Shown piece after piece: positions 33,846-42,300 of a stretch of 64,000 nucleotides of DNA. Each line of letters starts with the position of its first letter. Positions within the stretch are counted from its first letter, which is position 1. Location: NCBI GenBank assembly GCA_029245245.1, contig JAQWPT010000011.1, forward strand, positions 186,001-250,000, written 5' to 3'. Below the pieces are notes generated by a model, which did no database searches, was not told the origin of the DNA, and worked only from the letters and a program-made list of their open reading frames with translations. The position numbers and the translations under genes were made by a program. Source of the stretch: Phycisphaerales bacterium. Its GTDB lineage: Bacteria > Planctomycetota > Phycisphaerae > Phycisphaerales > SM1A02.

Positions 33846-33918
33846 GGGGCAGTAGCTCAATTGGGAGAGCGCCTCGGTCGCATCGAGGAGGTTGTGGGTT
33901 CGAGTCCCATCTGCTCCA
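33846..33918 (+). tRNA. tRNA-Ala (anticodon CGC)
   Basis: A 73-nt cloverleaf: acceptor GGGGCAG/CTGCTCC, D arm GCTC/GAGC, anticodon stem CCTCG/CGAGG with loop GTCGCAT (anticodon CGC, reading GCG), T arm GTGGG/CCCAT with TTCGAGT, discriminator A. The third acceptor pair is G-U, the identity mark of alanine tRNAs, which supports the call. The CCA end is not encoded (ATT follows), so a CCA-adding enzyme is needed. Confidence 0.96.
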
Positions 33919-33939
33919 TTGGCCACCGGGAACCGTGAT

Positions 33940-34788
33940 TCAACACAATCGAGTGCTCGACACCTCGTGCTGGGGCACTGGGTGCTCGATGCCGTGTTCG
34001 CATCGCATCGGTGTGCTGGTCCGGAATCGACGTGCGGCATCGGTCTCCGTCCAGTCGGCCTGCTTGAGCGTCGGATGCCACTGGTGGAAGACCAGGGCGG
34101 TGGAGTGGGCCAGGACTGGCCGGGACTTGGCGGCATGCAGCCTCCGGGTGAAATCATCGTCTTCGAATCCCCAGTCCATGTAGGCCTCGTCGAACCCGTT
34201 GACCTCGATGATGCGACGCAGTCGGACGCCGAGGTTGCCGGTGACGGCCTTGGGCTTGTGGGCCTTGGCCAGTCCGATGCGTCGCAGCAGGAGTTGCCGA
34301 CGAGCTCGTCGCTGGCGGGCTTGAAGCTGCTCGAGTTGAGCAGCAGTCGCCGCAAGGTCCAGGGCATGTTCCTGGAGCTGCTTCGTGGTCGTTTCATCCA
34401 GTGGAATGAAGTATCCGATGACCAGTTCGCCTTGCAGGGCGCAGGCAGCATGGGTCTCGACCAGGTCGACGGCCGGGAGGCAGTCACCGTCGAGAAAGAG
34501 CACGTGGTCCTCAGGGTCTGGATCGATCTCCAGCAGGGTTCGGATGCCGTTGTTGCGGGTCTGTGCTCGCCGCGACTGCTCGTGCCGGGCCCGGCACGCG
34601 TGCAGCAGCGGGAGGCCGGTTTCATCGTGGACCCGCTGGACGACATCGAGAATGGCGGGGTCATCGGTGTCGCCACTGACGGTGACCGACGCCGCCGGAA
34701 TCGTCTGGCGGGACAGCCCCAGGAGGGTTCGGCGCAGGTGCCGGTCCGTGTGGGTCGGAATCACGACATGCACGGGGGGAGTGTTCAC
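33940..34788 (-). CDS. GT2-family glycosyltransferase
   Basis: The GTG start at 34788 overlaps the stop of the upstream deacetylase (GTGA, 34785-34788). The 282-residue protein has the GT-A pattern: VHVVIPTHTDRHLRRTL at the N terminus, the metal/sugar-nucleotide DxD in VLFLDGDCLPA, and NLGVRLRRIIEVNGFDEAYM then DWGFEDDDF, the acceptor-binding ED region of GT2/galactosyltransferase-like enzymes. An Arg/Gln-rich helix (QARQRRARRQLLLRR) lies between. It lacks membrane segments. It probably transfers a sugar in envelope polysaccharide synthesis together with the coupled deacetylase. Confidence 0.85.
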   Translation of the reverse strand: MNTPPVHVVIPTHTDRHLRRTLLGLSRQTIPAASVTVSGDTDDPAILDVVQRVHDETGLPLLHACRARHEQSRRAQTRNNGIRTLLEIDPDPEDHVLFLDGDCLPAVDLVETHAACALQGELVIGYFIPLDETTTKQLQEHALDLAATAAQLEQLQARQRRARRQLLLRRIGLAKAHKPKAVTGNLGVRLRRIIEVNGFDEAYMDWGFEDDDFTRRLHAAKSRPVLAHSTALVFHQWHPTLKQADWTETDAARRFRTSTPMRCEHGIEHPVPQHEVSSTRLC

Positions 34789-35564
34789 AGTCGAGTCCGC
34801 CCCCAGAGTCGCTTGATGTGGAACCGCAGGCCACGGTCCACGCCCTGCACATTGACCCGCTTCATCTCGTAGGGATCCCTTGGACAGGCGCGTTCGATCC
34901 GCGATCCGATGCGCACCGCGTACTCGAGGCCGAGTTCGCGGAAGAGTTCCTTCATGCTCGTACGCATCGGCTCTGTACGTGGAAATCCACCGTAGGGATA
35001 GGCCAGTACCTTGCGGTAGGGGATGTCGCGAGCATCCAGTTCCGCCATGCACCGTGCCAGGTCGACACGCATGTCCTCCAGAGAGAGGTCGTGGTAGTTG
35101 TCATGGTTGAAGGAATGCAGTGCAAACTCGGTTCCGTCGGCCGCGACCCGCCTGACGTCGTCCCAGTTCATCAGTGGTTCGCCGCCGCCGTCCCAGGTGT
35201 TCTCGCCCCCGATGCAGCCCACTGGGAGGAAGACGGTCCCATCGAACCCGTGTTCCCGCATGGCCATCGCCGCGTAGTCCTCGAAGTCCGCGTAGGCGTC
35301 GTCGAAGGTCAGGAGGATCGGCCGGGCAGGGAGGGTTCCTGAGCCTCGATGGAACTCCTGGAGGCGGGCAAAGGAGATGGATTCGTAGCCACGGTCCGCC
35401 AGCACCGCCATCTGGCTGTTGAAGACATCAAGGGGCACGGTCAGGTCGTCAGCGGGGGCGGGTCGGACCTTGTGGTACATGAGGATGGGCAGCCGGCCCC
35501 GGCTCCGGGGCAGGGCCATGGCCATGGCTGAGGCTGTGAGCAGGATGATCAGAAGTGAAAGCAC
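34785..35564 (-). CDS. Polysaccharide deacetylase (carbohydrate esterase 4)
   Basis: GTG 35564 is chosen because it gives an N-terminal signal/anchor helix (MVLSLLIILLTASAMAMALP). ATGs at 35525 and 35519 would remove it. The 259-residue protein has the CE4 features: LPILMYHKV, motif 1 LLTFDDAYADF with the catalytic Asp-Asp, motif 2 HSFNHDNY with the metal His pair, and a later AYPYGGFPRTEP. It removes N-acetyl groups from a poly-N-acetylhexosamine, as PgaB-like or chitooligosaccharide deacetylases do. Its stop overlaps the glycosyltransferase start. The gene is only 21 nt from the divergent ZIP transporter start. Confidence 0.85.
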   Translation of the reverse strand: MLSLLIILLTASAMAMALPRSRGRLPILMYHKVRPAPADDLTVPLDVFNSQMAVLADRGYESISFARLQEFHRGSGTLPARPILLTFDDAYADFEDYAAMAMREHGFDGTVFLPVGCIGGENTWDGGGEPLMNWDDVRRVAADGTEFALHSFNHDNYHDLSLEDMRVDLARCMAELDARDIPYRKVLAYPYGGFPRTEPMRTSMKELFRELGLEYAVRIGSRIERACPRDPYEMKRVNVQGVDRGLRFHIKRLWGRTRL

Positions 35565-35585
35565 GACTGCGGATATCCTACCGGG

Positions 35586-36506
35586 ATGACGACTGCACTC
35601 ATTCTCTCCCTGGTCGCGTTCTTCGTGATCTCGCTGCTGGGGGGCCTGCTTCCGCTCTGGATTCGCTTCACCCACCGTGGCATGCAGGTGGCGCTCAGTT
35701 TCGTATGCGGGATCATGCTCTCGATCACCATCTTCCACCTGCTGCCCGACGCCCTGGCAATCGGCATCGAGGAGGGGGCCCACCTGCATGACGAGGTTCC
35801 GATCCTGGGAGCCTGGGTGCTCGGTGGCTTTCTGGCCATGTTCCTCCTGGAGCGTTTCATCTGTTTTCATCACCACAGCGCACCCGGTGAGGACGAGTGC
35901 TGCTCGCATTCCCACGTGTCGTCGTGGGTCGGCGCCTTGGTGGGGTTGAGCATTCACGGAGTGCTGGCCGGGCTGGCCTTCGGAGCCGCGGTCTCGGGTC
36001 TGGAGCAGGGACTCGGTGTCGCGGGAGCGGGCCTGCTGGTGGCCATCGTGTTCCACAAGCCGTTTGACTCCCTGACGCTTGGGACCCTGCTGGCGGCAGA
36101 CGGACGATCGAGGTCGTTTCGAAACTGGATGAACATCGCCTACGCTCTGGTCACCCCGGCCGGTGCCGTCATCGGGTGGGCCGGGATCAGTGGTGAGCCG
36201 CCCGTGCAGTCAGCAGCCATCGCCTTCGCCGCCGGGATGATCCTGTGCATCGCGTTGTGCGATCTGCTTCCCGAACTCCAGTTCCACCGGCATGATCGCA
36301 TCGCAATGACGCTGGCACTGCTGCTTGGCCTGGGGTTGGGCTGGGGGTCCACCAGGCTCGTAGAGCATGATCATGGGCCGAATGAGCCACATGACCACGA
36401 TCATGACCACGATCATGACCATGACCACGCCTGGATATTGCTGCCGGCGTCGGAGACCGTGGCGCGTGATATCATGGGCGAATTCCAACTGGATCACCAG
36501 GCATGA
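35586..36506 (+). CDS. ZIP-family divalent metal transporter with His/Asp tail
   Basis: The 306-residue protein has about eight hydrophobic helices in the ZIP pattern. Helix IV and V signatures LVGLSIHGVLAGLAFGAAVS and GLLVAIVFHKPFDSLTLG carry the metal-site His. A His/Cys-rich cytoplasmic or loop segment (HHHSAPGEDECCSHSH) lies between helices III and IV. Near the C terminus is a run of six HD repeats (HDHDHDHDHDHDH). ZIP proteins import Zn, Fe or Mn. A TATCCT box sits 7 nt before the ATG, so the mRNA could be leaderless. The stop overlaps the ileS start in ATGA (36503-36506). Confidence 0.85.
   Translation: MTTALILSLVAFFVISLLGGLLPLWIRFTHRGMQVALSFVCGIMLSITIFHLLPDALAIGIEEGAHLHDEVPILGAWVLGGFLAMFLLERFICFHHHSAPGEDECCSHSHVSSWVGALVGLSIHGVLAGLAFGAAVSGLEQGLGVAGAGLLVAIVFHKPFDSLTLGTLLAADGRSRSFRNWMNIAYALVTPAGAVIGWAGISGEPPVQSAAIAFAAGMILCIALCDLLPELQFHRHDRIAMTLALLLGLGLGWGSTRLVEHDHGPNEPHDHDHDHDHDHDHAWILLPASETVARDIMGEFQLDHQA
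36388..36429 (+). repeat. Tandem CATGACCACGAT repeat in the ZIP gene
   Basis: Three to four copies of a 12-base unit (CATGACCACGAT with 6-base sub-units) encode the His-Asp tail. Copy number may vary between strains. Confidence 0.7.
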
Positions 36507-39319
36507 CTGACACCACCAAGCCCAATTTCAAGAAGACGCTCAATCTTCCCAAGACCGATTTTCCCATGCGGGCGAACCTGCGCCAGAACGAGCAGGCCAG
36601 TCGCAAGCGATGGGCCGGTGCGGATCTCTACGCCTCTCTGGTCGAGGCTCGAAGTGGCAGCGACCCCTTCGTCTTTCACGACGGGCCACCGTATGCCAAC
36701 GGATCCATCCACAACGGGCACATGATGAACAAGGTGCTCAAGGACTTCGTGGTCCGGATCCAGAACCTGGAATCACGTTCCTGCCCCTACGTGCCGGGAT
36801 GGGATTGCCATGGCCTCCCCATCGAGCACATGGTGATGACCGAACTCCAGCAGAAGGGCAAGCTTCAGAAACTCAACGATCTCGAGCCCGGGCCGCGAAG
36901 CATGGCCATCCGCAAGGCATGCCGTACCTACGCCGAGAAGCAGCAGAAGCAGCAGTCGGAACAGATGCAGCGACTGCTCACGCTTGCCGACTATGACGAT
37001 CCGTATCTCACGATGAATCCCGGTTACGAGCAGGCGGTGCTCGAGGTGTTTGCGGATCTCGTCCAGAAGGAGATCGTCTTCCGGCAGCTCAAGCCGGTGC
37101 ACTGGTCGATCGAGAATGAGACCGCGCTGGCGGAAGCCGAACTGGAATACGAGGACCGCGAGGATCCCTCGGTCTACGTGGACTTCCCTCTCAATGATGC
37201 CGAGGCCGTTGGGGCGGCGTTCGGCGTGAACTGTGAATCCACGCCGTCGCTGCTGATCTGGACGACGACTCCCTGGACGCTCGTGGCCAACCGTGCCATC
37301 GCCGTGCACGAGCGAGGGCGATACGCCCTGGTCTCCACCGGCGGATCGTTGCGCATCATCGCATCGGAACTGGTTTCGAAGGTGGCGGAGATCGCCGGCC
37401 TCCAGGAAGCCGAGGTGCTTGGTGAATGCGACGGAGCAGCCCTGCTGAAACTCGAGTACCGGCACCCGTTCTGCGAGCGGACCAGCCCCGTTGTGGCTGC
37501 GGACTACGTCACGTTCGAGGATGGCACCGGCCTGGTGCACACGGCGCCCGGTCACGGAACCGACGACTACTTCACCGGCATTCGTGAGGGGCTGGAAGTC
37601 GATTGTCCCGTTCGCGGTGACGGCACCTACGACGACACGGTTCCGCAGTGGCTCCAGGGCCTTGATGTCTGGGCGGCCAATCCGGTCGTGGTCGATCACC
37701 TTCGTACCAGCGGCCACCTGCTGCATCATCAACTCTATACCCACAGTTATCCGCACGACTGGCGAGGTGGATCACCCGTGATCTTCCGGAGTACCGAGCA
37801 GTGGTTCATTTCCGTCAACGAGCCGGTTGCGGCCACCGGCGTTTCGCTGCGGGATGCCGCCATGAAGGCGACCGCCGAGGACATCCAGTTCATCCCCGAG
37901 TGGGGGCGCAACCGGATGCGGGGCATGCTCGAGTCACGGCCGGATTGGTGCATCTCGCGCCAGCGAGCCTGGGGCCTGCCCATTCCCGCCTTCGTAACTG
38001 GTGATGGAACGACGGTATTGACCGCCGCGTCCACCCGGGCCGTGGCCGAGGCGTTCGGGGAGCGGGGCAGTGATGCGTGGTTCACCGAGACGCCGGCCCA
38101 GTTGCTGGCGACCTGGGACATCGCCGCCGATCCGGATGCACCCGAGGGCCTGCAACTCGATGACCTTTCCACCACCAGCGACATCTTCGACGTGTGGTTT
38201 GAATCCGGGTCTTCCTGGAACGCCGTGATGCGGCGACGTGGGCTGGGGTACCCGATCGATCTCTACCTCGAGGGCTCCGATCAGCATCGTGGTTGGTTCC
38301 AGTTGTCGCTTCTGCCCGGACTGGCGTCCACCGGCTGCTCACCATTCAAGTCCGTGATCACCCATGGCTTCGTCAACGACCGCCAGGGGCGCAAGATGAG
38401 CAAGTCGCTGGGCAACACCCTCGACGTGGAGGAACTTCTCAACGAGAACGGGGCCGATGTCTGTCGTTGGTGGGTCAGCTCCCTGTCCTACGAGAACGAC
38501 GTGCGGGCCGATGACGAGATCTTCCAGCTGGCGGGCGAGAGTTACCGCAAGGTGCGAAATACGCTTCGGTTCCTGCTGGGCAACCTCGGCGATTTCGATG
38601 CCTCCACGACCGCAGACCACCTGGCCGACCTGGACCCGGCGTCCATCGATGCCTGGGCGCTGGCAGCGACCGCGGATCTGCAGGAACGAGTTCGCAGTGC
38701 CTGCCTCGCGTACGACTTCCGCCGCGCTCACCTGGCCCTCTTCGACTTCTGCAATGACACCCTGTCTGCCGTCTACTGCGTCGCCGTCAAGGATCGACTC
38801 TACTGCGACAGTCCCGATACGCCTCGCCGCCGTCGGACCCAGGCGGTGCTGCACTCGATTGCCTCGACCCTGTGTCGACTGTTGGCCCCATTTCTGCCGC
38901 ACACGGCCGACGAGTCGTGGCGCAGCCTCCATGGTGGGCAAGGGTGCGTGCACCTGGAATGTCACCAGGGGCTGGATGTCGTGGCCGATCCGCACTGGGA
39001 ATCGGTCATGGCTCTGCGTGATTCGGTACTCAAGTCGCTCGAAGAGGCCAAGGGCCGCGGCATCGAGAACTCGCTGGATGCGGGTGTCGTGCTGCCGGAT
39101 CCGGAGGGGTGGCTGGTCAACTTCGAGCCGGATCTTGCCGATCTCTTCGAGGTCTCACGGGTTCGGATCGACACCGCTGCAGACTCGATCACGATCGAGG
39201 ATCTTCGCAACCACCCGGCCTGTGAACGATCATGGCGTCGCGATGAGACAGTCGCCGAGCGGGACAACGGGTGCATGCTGTCGGATCGCGACTGGGCGGC
39301 TGTTCAAGGAGTGACGTGA
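36503..39319 (+). CDS. ileS: Isoleucyl-tRNA synthetase
   Basis: The 938-residue enzyme has the class I HIGH motif variant in ANGSIHNGHMMN and KMSKS in GRKMSKSLGNTLDVEEL. The CP1 editing domain shows LIWTTTPWTLVANRAIAV and GLVHTAPGHGTDDYF. The Trp-Cys-Ile-Ser region RPDWCISRQRAWGLPIPAF is normal. At the C terminus the zinc ribbon of E. coli-type IleS is changed: CERS (907-910) and CMLS (924-927) stand where CxxC pairs are expected. It overlaps the ZIP gene by 4 nt and is convergent with the receptor kinase gene with no gap. Confidence 0.95.
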   Translation: MTDTTKPNFKKTLNLPKTDFPMRANLRQNEQASRKRWAGADLYASLVEARSGSDPFVFHDGPPYANGSIHNGHMMNKVLKDFVVRIQNLESRSCPYVPGWDCHGLPIEHMVMTELQQKGKLQKLNDLEPGPRSMAIRKACRTYAEKQQKQQSEQMQRLLTLADYDDPYLTMNPGYEQAVLEVFADLVQKEIVFRQLKPVHWSIENETALAEAELEYEDREDPSVYVDFPLNDAEAVGAAFGVNCESTPSLLIWTTTPWTLVANRAIAVHERGRYALVSTGGSLRIIASELVSKVAEIAGLQEAEVLGECDGAALLKLEYRHPFCERTSPVVAADYVTFEDGTGLVHTAPGHGTDDYFTGIREGLEVDCPVRGDGTYDDTVPQWLQGLDVWAANPVVVDHLRTSGHLLHHQLYTHSYPHDWRGGSPVIFRSTEQWFISVNEPVAATGVSLRDAAMKATAEDIQFIPEWGRNRMRGMLESRPDWCISRQRAWGLPIPAFVTGDGTTVLTAASTRAVAEAFGERGSDAWFTETPAQLLATWDIAADPDAPEGLQLDDLSTTSDIFDVWFESGSSWNAVMRRRGLGYPIDLYLEGSDQHRGWFQLSLLPGLASTGCSPFKSVITHGFVNDRQGRKMSKSLGNTLDVEELLNENGADVCRWWVSSLSYENDVRADDEIFQLAGESYRKVRNTLRFLLGNLGDFDASTTADHLADLDPASIDAWALAATADLQERVRSACLAYDFRRAHLALFDFCNDTLSAVYCVAVKDRLYCDSPDTPRRRRTQAVLHSIASTLCRLLAPFLPHTADESWRSLHGGQGCVHLECHQGLDVVADPHWESVMALRDSVLKSLEEAKGRGIENSLDAGVVLPDPEGWLVNFEPDLADLFEVSRVRIDTAADSITIEDLRNHPACERSWRRDETVAERDNGCMLSDRDWAAVQGVT

Positions 39320-42300
39320 TCAGTTGCCGGCGCTGGAGAGTTTCTTCGCCAGCAGTTGTGCGGTCCTGTGATTGCCCATCGCCCGGTAGATCTGGATCAG
39401 GTCGGACAGGACGTGCTGGGTCTTGGTGTCCTCGATCCCGTACTTGTCCCGCAGCTGCCGGTACAGCGCCATCTGTCGATCCTTCGCCTCCTCGTACCGT
39501 TCCTCCTCGAACAGGGGCCAGGGACTCGACTGCAGCATGATCTCGATCAGGGCAGCGTGGCGAAGCGACTCGTCGATTGCGGGGTCATTGCGAATCGATT
39601 CGATCGACTTCTCGAGATCTCCCTCGGCAAGGAGCCCGCTGGCGATGGCCTGGGCCATGGTGCTGCGTTGCTGGGCTTCCTGTCGTCGTGTTTCGCGTTG
39701 ACCGGGTGACTGGGAACTCCAGACGTAGAGGTGGGGTCCGGAACTCATGACGAGCGAGGTCCCATCCTCCCCGAAGAGCACCTGGTTCTCATTCAGATCA
39801 AGGACGTCTCCTTCATGGCTGTGGGGCTTGAGCAGGGCGGGGTTCATCAGGGTCAGGATCTGCTCGCGGGTGGTGACGTCGAAGAGGCTGAGGGTCCCGT
39901 CCTTCCAGGTCACGGCCAGTCGGTTTCCGTCGGGGGTGAAGCACAATCCGTGCACCGGCAGGCCGTAGCCCTCGGTCAGGAGGGGCATCGCCACATCCGC
40001 GATGTGTGCTCCCCGGGGGGTGAACTCGGACTCAAGTTCGCTTGTATCCAGGGCGCGGACATTGACCTGCCCGGTCCCGTTTCCACTGGCCAGGAACTTG
40101 CCGTTGGGAGACAGGGCGAACGCGGAGGCGAATTTGTCCTTGAGTCGCTGCTTGATCTCCCCGGTCTTGGGGTGCCATTCGTAGAGACTGCCGTCGACGG
40201 AAAGAGCCAGCACGGAATCGCCCTCGGCTGTGAATCGGAGTTCACTGAATGCGCGGACATCAAAGGATTCGAGTTCCACGGACTGGACGATGGTGCGATC
40301 TGCATCCAGATCCAGGAGCAGAAGCTGGTTGCCATGGCCGAAGGCGATGGTGCGTCCGTCGTGACTGAAACGAAGTGGCTGGCCCAGGTACGAGGCCGCG
40401 GTCTGGATGACCGTGCCGCCCTCGACATCGAGATCCAGGGGCCAACCTGTCTGCAGGTCATGGACGGCCAGGGGGGCGGCGCGGTCGCCGAGGCTCAGGG
40501 CCACGTATCGCCCGTCGGGGCTGATCTCCATGTCCCGGAGGTTCGCCGGCAGGGGGAAACTGATCAACTTGCGATCCAGATCCAGGCTCCAGATCTCGAG
40601 CATCGTTCCGCTTGCAGCGAGCAGCAGCCTTCCATCTTCCTTGAGTTCCACGTGGTCCACTTGTTTCTTCGAGGTGTAGGTGGCCGGGATTTCATTGCTC
40701 TTCTGCTCAAGATCCCACTTGCGGATCGTCCGGTCATCTCCCAGCGAGTAGGGCGAGCCGTCATCTGAAACGGCGATATCGGAAATGGAACCGAGATGAC
40801 CGTGCCGCGTGCCGGCGAGTTCGCCGCCGGGCAGCCGGATCAGCCGGATGGTGCCGGTGCTGTCGCCGGTGATCAGCATGTCGTGGCCGGGGATACTCGT
40901 GATGTCAGTGATCCCGGCGTGCTGCACGGCGACCCAGGGGTCGATTGCATGTCCGGTTTCGACGTCGATCAGTCGGAGGGAATCACCACCGCGCTCACTG
41001 CAGTACAACCACTTTCCATTGCTGGTGAAGCCGAATTGTTCGATCAAAATCTGCTGCACGTCAGGGTGTCCCACTTGCAGCACTTCCCCGGTCGCAAGCC
41101 TCACCAGTGAGATGCCCAGGAGCTGTGTTTTGATTGCGACGTGGTTGCCATCCGAAGCGTACGCAATGGAATCATCTATGTACTGGATCGTGCCCCGGGG
41201 AGCCTCCAGGACCCGGTGGGGTGCATCGGGCGCTTCAAGCGACTGGATGCAGAGGGTGTTGGTAAGGAGTTCCCTTTGCAGCAGGATCGCCGGATTCCTG
41301 CTGTCGATCGTGTCGTCCTCCACATCCTCGGTGAACGTCCAGGCCAGATGTGTGCTGCTCGGGTTGAAGCAGGCCGCTCGGACATCACCATCCTTGGAGA
41401 TGATGGGCTCCATGGACGCATCCTGCAGATCCCAGACCCTGAGTCCGACACCGCGTGCACGGGTGGTTTCACTCTCGTTGTCATTGTGGGTGGCGAAACA
41501 CGCCAGGTACCTGTTGTCCGGTGAGATCGTGAGATACTGCACGCTGCCGGCATGATTCGAACCATCAGGCAAGACGAACGACGCTACGTATTCCCGGGTG
41601 GTTCCGGTTTCACGATCATGGATCTCGATGTTGTAGGACCAAGGTCGGAACAGGTACCGTCCGTTGTTCGAGATGGAGTTCCAGTTTCCATCGATGCTGG
41701 TCGAGTGCAGGCTCTGGTCGGCCTGGGCATGCAGCATGCCCCATTCCCAGTGGCGATACTTGTCCGGAGAACTGGCCAGGAGACGAGCTGCTTCGCCGGG
41801 GTGCTGGTGTCCGAGGGCGTTCTGGGCCCGGATCAGCGATGCGATGTAGGCCTGCTGCTCCAGTTGTTCGTTGGCGGTGAGAAGAGATTGGCTGGCCTGT
41901 TCCGCCTGAGTCCTGGCCACCTCAGCTTCCTTCGCCCGCTGATCGGCAAGGGCCTTGGCATCGGAGGCCTCGTTCGCCTTCAGGTTTGCATCTTCCTTGG
42001 CAGTGCGTGCCGCTTCGACCTGCTCTTCAAGTTTCTTCTGCGCGTTTACCGCTTCTTCCTTGAGGTGGACGGCTTGAAGTTTGGCCGTGTCCGCCTCTTT
42101 CTTCTGCCTGGCCTGGGAGGCGGCGAACAGTGAAACAAGAACGACCGCCACCACGAGGACCACGAAGACTGAAACAGCCGCCACTGCGGCCGCTCGATTC
42201 TTCCTTGCCAGGACCTGCAACTGGTAGAGCACGCTGGGTGGGCGTGCGTTGATGGGATCACCACGAAGAAACCGCGAGATGTCCTCGGCAAGAGCCTGGG

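Noticed and set aside
33846-33918. tRNA-Ala as an integration (att) site
   Set aside because: No integrase, no direct repeat of the tRNA 3' end and no mobile genes nearby.
36388-36429. Tandem repeat considered as an origin iteron
   Set aside because: It is coding (His-Asp tail of the ZIP protein) and has no DnaA-box character.
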